Counted from the first letter of the stretch, positions 1 to 23,649 are shown. The stretch: DNA of 64,000 nucleotides from Rhododendron vialii (GCF_030253575.1 NC_080567.1:29586501-29650500); one strand, 5' to 3'. Numbers and translations are program-made. Notes: generated by a model not told the origin, from the sequence alone.

Positions 1-101
1 TGGCACTCAAAAAATTGATGCATGCACTCCAAAATCAGTGCAATTTCAAAGACACTTTTTTTTTATTTTTTGAAGTGTTTCCATCAATTTTTGGAGTGCC
101 A
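1..101. mobile_element. Foldback MITE-like element at window edge
   Basis: TGGCACTCAAAAAATTGATG at positions 1-20 is inverted as CATCAATTTTTGGAGTGCCA at 82-101, with a T-rich loop. The left boundary may lie outside the window, so no target-site duplication can be checked. Confidence 0.6.
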
Positions 102-925
102 ATATCATTTTTCTGTTAATTTATAAAAGCAAGCATACATGTCTGTATTCATTATGTGCACAAAAACACAATTTTAACTCGGGATCTGCTGAAGAAGAAT
201 GTTTATATAATTAGTAAAAAATTTAGCTCTACACCCGGTGCACTATAGGTTTTTTAAGTACCTTTATTACCCACCAAAGTATCTCGCCCTTGAAGTAATC
301 AAAAAAAATGGTAAAACGACACTTTCATTGCTGGAAACTTACTGCTCCAACAGGGCATATCAACAGCTACGGAGTGCCAGCCAGTGGCTCCAGCCTAACA
401 AGGAAATAATGTTTTTTTAACGTAAAGTCGTATTAAGATTTTAATTGTAGTTTTTCTAAACTTTTATAAAACGTTTTTTGTTTTTGTCATTTTGAAGAAT
501 CCATTAGATTTGTTACAAGAATCTTCTTGATAAGAATCTATTCTTACTGAGAAGGATTTTTTAAAATTTTCGGATTGTCGAGACGAACAATCAACAAATC
601 TTGAGAAAATCACAGGTGATATCACAATGCAATATTTAAATCACCATGCGTGCATGCAGAAGACTAACGCATTTAATTCATAAACTTTGATTATGGCTCA
701 AATTTTATGTATTTTTTCGATTAAGTGACAATTTTTCAAAAAAAATTATAATGATGCTCTTTTCTTTTCTTATTTTTTGGCGCGGGGATAATTTCATTTA
801 GGCAAGGCCCAGGCCACTTCACAGTTCATACCTCCGCCGCTCGTGCCCAGCATCATGTTACTCCTACTTTCCTTCGCTTGGTAAACCACACAATTAACTT
901 ATTTATGGACAAGCCGTGATTTTTT

Positions 926-1094
926 TATTCACGGAGTCGCATGATCTTGGCCTTCTATTTTGGGTTTTGAACGGTCTGGATTTGAAAAAAACTTTTTTCT
1001 TTGAAAAAGATTTTTAAAATCTAGACCGTTCAAAGTATATTTGGACGGGCACGATTCGCTTCCGTAACAACTTATTCACGGGGCTCCGTGAATA
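926..1094. repeat. Nested inverted repeat (MITE-like)
   Basis: ATTCACGGAG (927-936) pairs with CTCCGTGAAT (1084-1093). Inside, TTGAACGGTCTGGATTT (968 on) pairs with AAATCTAGACCGTTCAA. There is no open frame of note. Confidence 0.55.
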
Positions 1095-1636
1095 GGCTTT
1101 TTCTCTTATTATAAAAGAACCCTCGTAGAAGCCCAGTCTAGGAGTGCAATACACTATCCTCCCTTTTAAAAGAGGGTGAACATTATCCTCCATTTTATTG
1201 GTTGAAATAGTATGGATCCCACCACAAATGATGTCATGCTTAGCCCTGCAATACACTTTTTAGTATTTTGCCACTCCTTTTTCTCTAATGCCACTCTCTT
1301 TTTCTCTAATTGATTTTGACAGTTCATGTAGTGAGCAAGTAAAACCAAAGCACTACTCTGGGACTTGTGGTAAATTAAAAGTTATAAATTCTGTGTTCTT
1401 TGTTTTTTCTTTGTGCTTGTTTAATTTTGCGGTGTGTTTTCGTTGTGGCGAGGGACTAAGAATCCCAACTGGAATCAGAGCGAAAGGTTGGACGTTGGAG
1501 CACAAAATTTACATGTGCAAGGAAGAGACGAGATGGCTGGGAAAGGTATAGGATTTGCGATTGAACTTTTCAACGGGAACAACAATTTCACTTTATAGCA
1601 ACCATATTATTATAAATAAATGTTCCAGGTGCTAAT

Positions 1637-1720
1637 GGTCTCTGCATACCAATCCAAAATGTATACACTGACTGCACCGGTCTCTGTATACCAATCCAAA
1701 ATGTTTACGCTGACTGCACC
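1637..1720. repeat. 42-bp tandem duplication
   Basis: GGTCTCTGCATACCAATCC... (1637-1678) is followed directly by GGTCTCTGTATACCAATCC... (1679-1720); the two units differ at only a few positions. Confidence 0.85.
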
Positions 1721-2194
1721 ATTTTACCACTCAATTGACTGCATGCTTATTTCATGTGGAGCCTACTCTGAACCCCACATAATGCAAAAAAAAATATCCA
1801 TAAATTTTAAAATACTTTCTAGTAGGCCTTGTAAAAAATCAAATCAATCCTATATCGGTGGGTACTGCAGCGAAAAACCAAAGAATGGTGACCCTAAATA
1901 GTAAATCCAACACTGCACGACCTCTTACCCAAGAATCTCCAAGAAAAAAATGCTTACAAAACTCTGGTCCCTTAAACAAGCTTAAGCGCATCCATTCAAA
2001 AAGAATTTAGATTCTCTCCGGTCCAATCCGCACACCTATTTTCGGATTGAACCCTCCAGTTACAAAATCTAACTATAAGCATCCTACAACAATTAACCAA
2101 ATAAGATTTGAATACAAAAACACCAGAATCAAACCAATTGACATAAAAGAAAGATGAAATGGACAGAAGTTTCCATGGCAACGTCAACCAAAAC

Positions 2195-12903
<10,709 letters not shown>

Positions 12904-13029
12904 TCATTGTACATGGTCATGGACGACCACTTATATAGTAACGTATAATTAGCTAGTCTGTCAATGCATACGCACTCACATACGTTCTGTGAGGACAGTG
13001 AATCAGTGATAAAGAAACATTTGTCCCCG

Positions 13030-13056
13030 CCCCCCCCCCCCCCCCCCCCCCCCCCC
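13030..13056. repeat. 27-bp C homopolymer upstream of OPR
   Basis: A run of 27 C on the plus strand is a G27 run on the OPR sense strand, about 210 bp upstream of the OPR start codon. It could form a G-quadruplex or i-motif. Its exact length is the kind of feature sequencing gets wrong. Confidence 0.85.
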
Positions 13057-14150
13057 TTAGACCGGGACGAGACGGAAATTAATCGAGGTGTGTGCAAATT
13101 GGTCAGAATATTATTTACTGTTAAAAAAAATCTGTACAGATATTTTATTTATTAAATATACAACACTAGTATTACGACGCAAAAGTGCCAGGTATCCAAA
13201 AAAATATACCCCAATAAACTTTTATTAGCAATAAGAAAAACTTGTCCAGGATGATTAATTCGGGGTACCTAGCATTGCTGATTATCACACGTGAGATTAG
13301 GCTTTTTCATAGCAGAAGTCAAAATACAAATATCGATCACCATGCTCCACGCCCAAGATACCCAAGTACTTAAACATAGGGAAAATTTCAAAAAAACCGG
13401 TGAACTTATACCGCAACGTTTCATATGCTTTCAAATTTAACGTATTTTCAATTTAACCTATTTTCAATTTAACCTCCAAAGTTTACAAAAAAAATTTCCA
13501 ATTAAGCTTTTGCCGTCATCTTCCGTCAAGTTACAAACGGAATTGCGAAATGTGTACTGTTCCAACGTTTAATATTTATTTAGACATATTACGGATCCTA
13601 TAAAGATGATTCAAACTGTAAGTCATTCTTAAAATATTTTTTTTATAGGCTCCTTAAAAAAATTATCCCAATCCGATATCGATAGGGCTCTCATATGAGT
13701 TAGAGCTCTCTTAGGGTGTTCATTAAAAAATCTTAAAGCCAAAAATTCATTATGACCATTTAGGATAAAATTACCAGAAAAATAAAATCTTCGCACCTGT
13801 TTAAACAGATTGAAAATTAGAGCACTTAATATTTTAACCATATATTTTTTTTAAATTTACAAACAGATTGAACCTGATAAAAAAAATCAAGTGCATTTAG
13901 TAATTTGGGAAGTGTGAAAATCAATCTCAATGATAAAGTACGACATATACATGACTAGACAAAATGACATTCATTCACAGGAAAATACTACAATACACAC
14001 TCCTGTTTACAACATATTTCACCGCCTATCAATAATCGACCGAAAGGTGACAATTATGAGAATACTTCCTATTTTATTATTTCATATTAATAATATATCT
14101 AGTTTTTATTTCTTTTATTTGTTTGTATTTTAATGAAATACAAGGCACTT

Positions 14151-14225
14151 GACATGCTCCTACACACTTTGAAGTTGAAGAGAGGTTATTGAGATAAGTG
14201 GCATGCTCCTACACACTTTGGAGTT
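14151..14225. repeat. Short direct repeat
   Basis: ATGCTCCTACACACTTTG occurs at about 14153 and 14203, 50 bp apart, in AT-rich intergenic sequence. Confidence 0.7.
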
Positions 14226-14453
14226 TGTAGGAAATTATTTGGACACTTAAAAGCAAATTAGAATAAAAAAATAATAGAAAATTAGGAAGTTATTTTCTGC
14301 ACATCTTTATTTTCCTATCAGAAAAGAACCAAAACTGTTTCCAATCGTGCATTGAAAATTTCGACAGAGGCACTTTGACTATTTGCTTCAAAGGGTAATC
14401 AATTTTGTCTTTGCCTCTTGCTAACACATGTCTTTATAAATCTTTTATAAAGG

Positions 14454-14792
14454 TTGGCCATTAAGGAGCAACGCGTGGACATTTGTCAAAATTCAACACA
14501 AAGGATGTACTTTCCGGAAGGAAAGGGCTTTACGGCCGTGAATGGTAAAGTAGAAGACCATAACAGTGGTTTTGAAGGCTTTGCCGTTGAAAGGGGCTTG
14601 AGAAACAAAGCCTATAAAGATTCTTCAAGTTCGTCTTTTGAACGGTACGTTTTAAAAAACGGCTTAAATTCACACACATCCATATTGTTTAAGGATGTGG
14701 AAGACCATAAATATGGTTTTCATGGAGAATCAAAAGCGAATAATGAAAATGGCGTTTACCCATATTTTGGCCAAACAAAGGCCAATGGCTAA
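14454..14792 (+). other. Unrecognised open frame of about 112 codons
   Basis: The frame reads through polar, Gly/Asn/Lys/Ser-rich sequence with two similar stretches (VEDHNSGFEGF and VEDHKYGFHGE), suggesting an internal repeat. It has no upstream in-frame ATG; the first Met is about 18 codons in. It lies in transposon-rich DNA with no supporting exons. It may be a relic or chance frame, and no family was recognised. Confidence 0.15.
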
Positions 14793-15697
14793 TTTCGTTC
14801 CAGTTTTTTTACACGAAATCAGAACACACTTGGCCAAACTATGAAATGAAATACCCCTCTTTTTGATATTGAATTTGCATGGGGGGCAAAAATTCATCTT
14901 TAGAGCCAATTATAAAACTTAATGTGGTTCGAAAGTTTGAAACTCAAAGCGAGTTGAATCATGAAAATAATTCGACAGAAAAGCCTTGCAAGGCTTGAAC
15001 AATTTACGGGCAAAGAAAGCCATTTGTTGGCTAGTTCGATGCTCGGAAAAGGGATATGACTATTACAGCCTATCCCATACAGATATCTTCTCCGGTTAAA
15101 AACGAATCGATAGAGAATCCTCCCCAATCTCTCTATGTTAAAAAAAAAATGTTTGACGTGATTTGGCCTTGTCGAATCGATAGAGAAGCCGCGAATTTAC
15201 TAACATACAAAAGACAGAAGCCGTTTTGTTTTTGGGCCAGTCGAATGGCATGCATGTGAATATCGACAGGCCATTTGTCATCTTTGGATGTTTAGGCCTT
15301 TGGCTTTCCGTATACAAAAAAGTGTACGTCTTAATGCCCCACTTGTAATCATGGATGGAAATTAAGTGTTCTTTTGGGAATCAGTTTATTAGAAGGTGTT
15401 GAACTCCATTGTTTCAATTAAAAACTGGACGAAGTTGTGGAAGTCCAAAATGACCCAAGAAGTGGGGTAACTGCTTGCGGTTTCTAGAATGAAATTTATA
15501 AGGCCAAATTGACTGTCAGAATGGTCCCATTGTACGATGATTTGCGAGAAGGCAGTGGAGTTCATGGGTAAACTGTTTTTGGCTCCCAAAAACACCGTGT
15601 AACCGCTTGATAGATAAAAAAATGTCTAGACACTGCTCCATGCTTTTGTACGGTCGAGGGCGGACGATTCGACCAAAGTTTCCGTCAAGGGAACTAA

Positions 15698-16961
15698 GAG
15701 CATCTCCAACGGGAGATGTCAAATCCTACGTGAACATGTTAACTGTAAAATTTGACACCAAAATTCAATCTAACCCAACAGCCTTCTTTGATGCCAATTC
15801 TTACGTAGATTTGAAGGCAAGCTTTCTCATGCCAACTTTGACAACCTCCCTCCTCCATGCCAAATTTCAAAAAATGACCATTTGTATTTTGACATAAGAG
15901 TTGGAAACGGATAATTCAAGGGCGGAACCAGGAATTTATTTCGCCCTGGGCTAACTAAAATTTATATATGTGAACCAAAAAGAAGGCAAACTCGTATATA
16001 AATATATAAATGTTTAAAAATAAACAAAACAAAAGTACAAAAGTGTTTTTCCTCCTTTTTTATTTTGTTGTTCCATTAGAGTATGTACACCAGAGTAGCA
16101 AAAATAAAATATTAGCTATCATAGCAACCTAAAATCGAGAAAACCCACCTAAAGCAATTAGATAAAAGCTTAGATAAAATACATTTCGCTACAATACTTC
16201 GGTATATATACTGAACGACTGTTCATCAACAATTTCTTTTATATTATTTTTCACTTCTCTCTCTTGATTTCTCTTATATTATTAAACAGTTTCAAAAAAA
16301 TTAAGTGCTCCAATTTTTCATTCGTTTGAATCATTTCAATATTTTATTTTTCTGATTATATTATTCTTCTAAATGGTTATAATTAATTTTAACCATATTT
16401 TTAAATATATAAACTATCTATAAAAATCAAGTACTTCATATTTTTAATCCGTTTGAATCAGTGCGAAGATATTATTTTTTTGATCATATTGTTCTAGAAG
16501 GTCATAATTAATATTTGCATCTAGAACTCTCATAATCAAGTATCTACCCTATAGAATTCCAAATAAAGAGCAGATACTTGATTACAAGAGCACTAAAGAC
16601 AAAAATTAATTATGACCATTTTATGATAAAATGATCAAACAAATAAGATCTTCACGCCGTTTAAACGGATGGTGGATTGAGCTAGGCTGAATGGGAGGAT
16701 GGTGTGTTGGGCTAAATTCACTTGGACCGAAACTTTAGACATAATTTATTATTTTTATTTAATTCTTCGGAATTGCACCTGGGCTATAGCCTAGCGGAGC
16801 CTAAGTGTAGTACCGCCCTTGGGATAATTTGATGTCAAATAAAAAAAATTTGACATAAGGGTTGGAGAGGAGGTTTTGATGTCAAATTGGAGATGCCAAA
16901 ATGCCACATCAGCCTTCAAAAAAAAATTGACATCCCCAATTTGATGTCAAGGTTTGGAGAT
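15698..16961. mobile_element. Tourist-like (PIF/Harbinger) MITE, split by a hAT insertion
   Basis: The left end GAGCATCTCCAACGGGAGAT follows TAA at 15695-15697. The right part contains TTGATGTCAA and ends GGTTTGGAGAT before TAA at 16962-16964, so the last few bases of the right terminus are lost. The internal GATGTCAAA / TTTGACAT words occur inverted. The hAT element at 15917-16821 splits it; without that insert it is about 360 bp. Confidence 0.6.
15917..16821. mobile_element. Non-autonomous hAT element (905 bp) nested in a MITE
   Basis: Terminal inverted repeats are CAAGGGCGGAAC at the left and GTACCGCCCTTG at the right. A perfect 8-bp target-site duplication GGATAATT lies at 15909-15916 and 16822-16829, diagnostic of hAT. 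The interior is AT-rich without a transposase frame. Confidence 0.85.
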
Positions 16962-16964
16962 TAA

Positions 16965-17279
16965 GAGCATTTATAACGGGAGATGTCAAAGCTGAGATGG
17001 ACAATCAAACGGCTAGTTTTGGCATTAAATCGCTATCCAACCATGATGCATTTTATCATGTCAAAAGTGACATGGCTTTTAAGGGAGGTGACGTGACTTT
17101 GAAGGGAAGTCCCAACATGTCAACTTTGACATCAACCTCTAGACTGTCAATTTTCAAAAATAGCTTTCAAAATAATTTGACATAAGGGTTGGAGAGGGGG
17201 AACGTGATGTCAAATTGCCACATAAGCCTTCAAAATAATTTGACATCTCCACTTTTGACCTCTCGTGTTGGAGATGTTC
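16965..17279. mobile_element. Second Tourist-like MITE (315 bp)
   Basis: The left end GAGCATTTATAACGGGAGAT and the right end CTCGTGTTGGAGATGTTC form inverted repeats. Both are bordered by TAA (16962-16964 and 17280-17282), the 3-bp duplication of PIF/Harbinger elements. It shares its ends with the adjoining element at 15698. Confidence 0.75.
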
Positions 17280-17615
17280 TAATCAATAGAGCCATGTTAT
17301 TCTCGACAGTGGGTTTTAAATAAGCCTTGAAGGCTTTGTTATATCAGTCAAAAAGAAAGGGTTGGTGTAGAATTTATCTAAAACTCTTCGAGAGTCGGGA
17401 GGCAAATGTTTACACCTTAAAAGGTTATCACCTGTCGATATCAACAGAGGGGTGATTTAAAACTAAGAGAAATATTTACCAAAGTTAATCCTTAACTACA
17501 CACCTCATTTGGGTGTGTATCATATGCAATCCCAAAATGTTACGAATTATAGAGAAAATGTTACGAATAAATTTACAACGTAGACCGTAAAAGTCTGTAA
17601 GGATAAATTTACAGT

Positions 17616-17618
<3 letters not shown>

Positions 17619-17659
<41 letters not shown>
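17619..17659. repeat. (AT)n microsatellite
   Basis: About 41 bp of uninterrupted AT dinucleotide lies between the MITE cluster and the EF1G promoter. Confidence 0.95.
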
Positions 17660-17662
<3 letters not shown>

Positions 17663-17883
17663 TTAAATAAACTAGTGTATAAAACGTGGTTACTCATCAA
17701 CTTTTACAAACCCAACACGACCTTGTTATTCAAGAACTTTTACAGATATTCACTTTATTCTTCCCCTCCAAAACAAATTTCTCACCAATTACACTCCGTA
17801 ATTTTTAAAGAAAATCCCCCATATTGATTATTTATTTAAATTTGGTAGATCTTAATTTCACAAGCTTTGAAGAATTTTCACTT

Positions 17884-17970
17884 GGGAAGCCCAAGCCCAA
17901 GCCCAGTGACCTGAACCCGAAAGCTACAAAACGGAAAATCAGCCCATCTCACATAAGCTCCTAACCCTAG
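17884..17970 (+). promoter_or_regulatory. Site II / telo-box promoter cluster of EF1G
   Basis: Around 17886-17905 the run GAAGCCCAAGCCCAAGCCCA holds three overlapping TGGGCT motifs on the reverse strand (plant site II elements, TGGGCC/T). At 17961-17970 CTAACCCTAG is a telo-box core (AACCCTA). This pairing is typical of promoters of ribosomal-protein and translation-factor genes, and here it sits about 220-300 bp upstream of the EF1G start codon. Motif identity is direct; function is inferred. Confidence 0.6.
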
Positions 17971-17978
17971 CCTTGCTT

Positions 17979-17982
17979 CACT

Positions 17983-18019
<37 letters not shown>

Positions 18020-18056
18020 GCTGCTGCTTTCGGGAGATCGCTCGTCTTTTGAGGTC

Positions 18057-18091
<35 letters not shown>
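17979..18091 (+). repeat. (CT)n pyrimidine tracts in the EF1G 5' leader
   Basis: Two long CT dinucleotide tracts (about 17981-18016 and 18059-18089) lie between the telo-box and the start codon at 18186, probably inside the transcribed leader. They are tract-length polymorphism candidates. Similar tracts precede the RABA2, CRTISO-like and Hsp70 coding regions. Confidence 0.85.
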
Positions 18092-18095
<4 letters not shown>

Positions 18096-18185
18096 GCTGC
18101 TTCTGCTGCGAATTTCTCTCGACGTGTTTTGTGTGTCTTACTGTCAGGTCCAACAGCAGAAGCGAACGTTTCTTTCCGTTAAGCA

Positions 18186-21100
18186 ATGGCGCTGGTAAGT
18201 CATTTCTGCTCTTACTCATTATTTCTCTGTCGCGTGTTATTTTCAATTACTGTGTAATTATTCTTCCCTGTATAAACACTTACACATGTATGTATGATCA
18301 TAGAAGTGTGTGAAACAGTGAAAGTGTTATATACGTATTCTCATGTGTGGGGGTGTTTATCCCGATCTTCTTCTGGATCTCCGGTACCGATCTGGATGGA
18401 GCTGGACCTTCCCTAATGCAGACAAACACCATTTAGTGCGTAACGGGCCTTAGAAGGCACGCCGATGCTTGAGTTAGTCTCAATTCAAAAAGGAGAAAGT
18501 ACGAAGCTCTGTGTATGAACAGTAACGGCGTGCCTCTCTAGTGTTTAGGACCGTACTTTCTATAGCGTGAATTAACTTGGGCTCCGAGTAAGCTCGTGCT
18601 AGGCAAATGCCCTAGCCAGTTCTTGGACTGATGCCACATGCTCGAACTGATCTGCCGGTAACGTCGTCAATTCTCTGTCCTCTCCCAGATCGGACCTGAT
18701 TCGACCTGGTCCGGCCCAGGCCTAGCTCCGCAACTTGGGCTTACACGCACAAGCCACGCGCCCATCACAGCGTGCCGGTCCAAGCGTAGTTGGTTCGGCC
18801 CAAACACTTGCTGCTTTGGGCTGCCACTTGCTAGGCCCAATAGAGGTTCCGGTTTGACTCACTACGTCATGTTTGCAGTGAATTGCAAACTTATAACCGA
18901 TTTGCTTTGTTGTAACTGTGTTTACTTCAATCATTTGCTATGTTGTCACGCGATTCACTTTTCTTCTGTTTGGCTATGAAATATAGTTGACTAACAATTC
19001 AGAATGGTAGTCATTAATATATTGCAATTGGTTACTTTTAATCTCTTTTTTTGATGTGGTGTAAGATAGAACACAAACTCTCATATGCTTTTTGAATTTA
19101 GAGAAGAAATTTTCCTTTTGGGTTGAAACCGAAGCACTGAGACCTTTTTGGTATTTGAGATTAGTTCCATTCTTGTTCGAGAATTATGATGTTGCAATAA
19201 GGAAAGTAGAATTGATACTTTAAATTGAATGATGAGTCATGCATGTCTAGCAAAGGGGACATTGGTCCGTTTTGGATTAAGCTCAAGTCTATTAAAAGCT
19301 TGTTTGGAAGCTGAAAATCCTTGACAATCTTTTTTTAGGTCATAATATGTTCATGACTAAAAGCTTGCTTAGTTATACGAATTAACAGTTTTGATTGAAA
19401 TTGTATTTCAAACACGTTGATGTGCCTTGTTTAAGGTTTGAGCACGTAACAAGGAATTTTATATGAACTTTAGGTTTGGTTTTGACAGTCAGGACTTGAG
19501 TTATAGTATGTATGAAGCTAAATGTGTCCACGCCAATGCATGCAATTCAGTGTCTAATCCTATATGTGTCTGTTGGATTATGTAATTGTCATGACGAGTT
19601 TTGTATCATTTGGAGATAAAAACCCTCTTATTAGTACACAAATTACTGCATTCTCGAACACCGTATGACTATCAAAATTGTGGTGGGGAAGTAATATTTT
19701 GGGTGCGTTTAACTATTTCACGTTGAGCTAACAAATGTGTCATTTAAGTGACTATTTTTGTTGCATTCTGTAATTCCGTGTGATTATTGTTTTCTGGTCT
19801 ATCTTATAGGTCTTGTATGCGGGGAGTACAAACAAAAATGCTTTCAAGACACTCATTGCTGCGGAGTATAGTGGTGTCCGAGTTGAGATGGCCCAGAATT
19901 TTGAGATGGGGGTTTCGAACAAAACACCCGAGTTTCTTAAAATGAACCCTATTGGGAAGGTAAAAGTTACAATTTGGACATCATAAGAAATCTGATGTTT
20001 AGCTTATTGATTTCATTATAACAAGGGTTTTTGTTTTACCCCCTATTCATGAATAGGTTCCTGTGCTGGAAACTCCAGATGGCCCCATTTTTGAGAGCAA
20101 CGCCATAGCACGCTATGGTTAGAAGACAATGTTGCCTTACAGCTTTTAATCCTCCGATGAACTTAGTTTATACTTACAGTTGTCTTCGTTGCTGCAGTTT
20201 CTCGCTTGAAGCCTGATAATCCTCTGTGTGGCTCTTCACTAATAGAAACTGTAAGACGTCTTTTTGCCTTGTTTCTGTAATTCTACTTTGAGTCAAGATT
20301 TGTTATTCGTTCTGTTTGGAGATTTCATCTTTCGCTTTCATTTCTTCTCTCTCCCTCTGTGTGTGTGTGTGTTGTGCCTTGCACAGGAAAGAAGAAACTT
20401 ACCGCATTCTTAGCACTTGTGCTTATAATCATGACGGCTTTACTGCTTTTTCCAGGCCCATATTGACCAGTGGATTGACTTTGCATCATTGGAGATTGAT
20501 GCTAATCTTGGGAACTGGCTTAGACCAAGAATGGGACGAGCTGTTTACCTTCCTCCAGTGCGTTATCTTGTGTCTTCTGTTCTTGTTGATAGCATTTCCT
20601 ATATTTGCTTTTGTACTTTTTTTAAATAGCATGAAAATAAATTGTCTTTGCGTGATAAAGTGCTTTATAATGCCCAATAAACGATTCAAAATAATTCTGT
20701 GAAATTTAGATGAGCCTTTTAGGTCATAGTATTTCAATCATTCAATTTTATTGATCAGTGGATCACATCTTGTGCACTTTGTTTCGATGCGGACTTGGAG
20801 AGAGGCAATCAAATGAGGTAGCTAAAGAGTAGGAATGGAATAAATTTTCTTTTCGTGATGTTACTGGGAAGGGAATGATATGTTATAATATGTCTACTGA
20901 TTTTTTGGTAGACGCTTGGAAAAAAATGGTGGTAGCTTGGAAAAAAATGGTGGTAGAATGTCAAGTATGAAATCCACTCCCTATCCTATAATTCTCATGT
21001 CCATTAAAATCTATTCATCATGGAGAAAACTAAAGCTATAGCTACTATTGTTTACAGTATCCTTGGTTCTTCGTTCAGAAAATTTTCCTCTCCGTTTCTG

Positions 21101-23649
21101 TACAAGGCAAATGTATTTTAGTATTTTGGCAGTAGGAGAGGGGGCTCGGAACGCATGGGATTCCAGTTAACTCTTCTATTTCCAGAATTTTGGATCAGTA
21201 TAGGACAACAATTTTGTAGTATTTAACTGAATCAAAGGTACAATCTATGAAGCAGCGACACTCCTAGAGGTCGCCATACTCGTGTCCGACATGCCGGGGA
21301 CACAAACACGCTGGGACACGGCAAAAAACGTGTGTGCACGCCATGTGGTGTGTCCATTAAGTGTAATTTAATTTTTACTTATGAAAACACTAAAATTGAA
21401 TCAAATTTTTTAAGGGGGACATGACGGGGGTTAAATAAGCAATATTTTAAATTTTCTGGGAGTAAATGTGTATTACTTCAAATATTTTGGGTTACAAGTG
21501 TAATATGATGTAATTTGATGCTTGTTCATACATATTGATGTTTCATGTTTCTACATATAACTCTGTTTCCTCCGTTTCCGTGTCCCCACTTCTTTATAAA
21601 TCCCGTCTTTGTGTCCATATATGCTCCACAGGGTGCATTCCTTTCAGGTACTGAGTTGCAGATTGATCTGTTTTGAGTCGATGAAAATGGTGTTTTCTAT
21701 TTCTGGGGCATCCAGATGCTTCCTACTTTGTGAGAAACAATGACAAATCCACATCTGCACACCCTACACGTTTCGGTTATTTGCTCATTCATTAGATTTT
21801 GTTTTTGTCTCCTCTCCAACATATAATTTCTCCAACATATAATTTACTTTAGTCATGGGGGCTGTTAAAGTTATAATTCATACCCTTTTTCTATTGCTAA
21901 AGTGTTTTTTATTACTCCTCGGGTGCCCTGTACTTACCTTCTCATGTGTTTTTGTGTGAAGGTTGAGGAAGCTACTATTTCTGCATTGAAGAGAGCTCTT
22001 GGTGCTTTGAGCACACATCTGGTTTCAAACACTTATCTGGTTGGGCATTCTGTGACCCTGGCTGACATTATCATGACAGTGAACTTGTATTTGGGGTTCA
22101 CTCGGCTCATGACCAAGAGCTTTACCTCTGAGTTCCCTCATGTTGAGAGATACTTTTGGACCATGGTTAATCAACCAAATTTCAGCAAGATATTGGGTGA
22201 GGTAAAGCAGACAGAACAAGTTCCTCCTGTTACATCTACCAAGAAGCCTTCCGAGCCAAAAGAAACTGCTAAGTCAAAGCCGAAAGATGAGCCAAAGAAA
22301 GAGGCGAAGAAGGCGCCAGCCAAGCCCAAAGAAGAAGCTGTTGAGGAGGAGGAGGAGGCACCAAAACCCAAACCAAAGAATCCCCTTGATCTACTGCCCC
22401 CCAGTAAGATGATACTGGATGATTGGAAGAGGCTCTACTCGAATACCAAGACCAACTTCCGTGAAGTTGCAATCAAAGGTATATATTCGTTTTCATTTTC
22501 GCTTTTTTTTTTTTTAATACATTTTTTTGGTTATTAATGTTGAGTGATTTTGTTGCATCCTACCATTCTCTTTTGCTAACAAGAAACATTTGTTCGTTGA
22601 ATCGTTGGTTCTTGTTGATTTTAATACGAGGATTGCATTCAAATATGCACAAGTTGCTTTAGCTCTTATTCTCTCTCACACCAGATGGTTTGGTGTAAAA
22701 GATATTATGCACCTATGATGTGTTCCTCTCTTGCTGCCTACAGTATCGATTTGGCTACCAATTCTAATAGCAAGTCAACGGGATTCGTAATTTTTTGGTT
22801 TTCAGCATGTTTTAATAGCATGTCACTTCTTGAGGTGACTGTTATTTGATATGATCTGTTAACTAGAAGACATTGTGCTTAATTTGCTATAGAATATTGG
22901 CTTTCCAGAATTATGTCCTACTGGACGTGTTAAACTTAATATGGATATATTGAACAGGAGATGCGTCTTGTAAATAATAAATATAGACCTCTATTACTCC
23001 ACATCTATGTATATATATTTGTTGGATGATATAGATGTAGAAGTCATCAAAGTAATATCTATCTGTGTATGCACCTTTAACTTGTGATAAAAGTATATTT
23101 ATGAGAGATGGCTCAGATGGCGTAAGGAGAACTCATTTCAAATTTACATGCATAATAGGATGAAAATTTTCACTGGACTAGGCTTCTGCATCTGAGGTCT
23201 TGTAGCATACACTTTCCGATATTAAAACTACCCACACTGTCCACGTAATGAAGTTCCTGTTCTTTGCAGGTTTCTGGGACATGTACGATCCAGAGGGATA
23301 CTCTCTTTGGTTCTGTGACTACAAGTACAACAATGAGAATACTGTCTCATTTGTGACCCTAAACAAGGTCGGTGGATTTCTTCAACGGATGGATCTGGCA
23401 CGGAAGTATGCCTTTGGGAAGATGCTGGTTATCGGGTCAGAGCCCCCATTCAAGGTGAAGGGGCTTTGGCTTTTCCGTGGTCAGGAAGTTCCGCAATTCA
23501 TAATTGATGAGTGCTATGACATGGAGCTCTATGATTGGAAGAAGGTTGACATAAGCGATGAAGACCAGAAGGAGAGGGTGAATCAGATGATAGAGGATCA
23601 GGAGCCCTTTGAAGGAGAGGCACTTTTGGATGCCAAGTGCTTTAAGTGA
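18186..23649 (+). CDS. EF1G: Elongation factor 1-gamma (eEF1B-gamma), 7 exons
   Basis: Exons: 18186-18194, 19810-19959, 20057-20117, 20198-20250, 20456-20557, 21962-22478 and 23270-23649, coding 423 residues. The first coding exon holds only three codons (Met-Ala-Leu) before a 1615-bp intron. Residues 1-80 form a GST-N-like thioredoxin fold (LYAGSTNKNAFKTLIAAEYS; PVLETPDGPIFESNAIARYV) and about 88-200 a GST-C-like helical domain. Residues 214-264 are a Lys/Glu/Pro-rich linker, and 264-423 are the conserved EF1G domain (LDLLPPSKMILDDWKRLYSN through FEGEALLDAKCFK). The protein is the structural subunit of the eEF1B complex that exchanges nucleotide on eEF1A. The promoter carries TGGGCT-type site II repeats and a telo-box, usual for plant translation genes. 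The gene appears intact. Confidence 0.97.

Noticed and set aside
20917-20957. 21-bp direct repeat (GCTTGGAAAAAAATGGTGGTA) in EF1G intron 5
   Set aside because: Real, but a simple slippage duplication within an intron with no sign of function.
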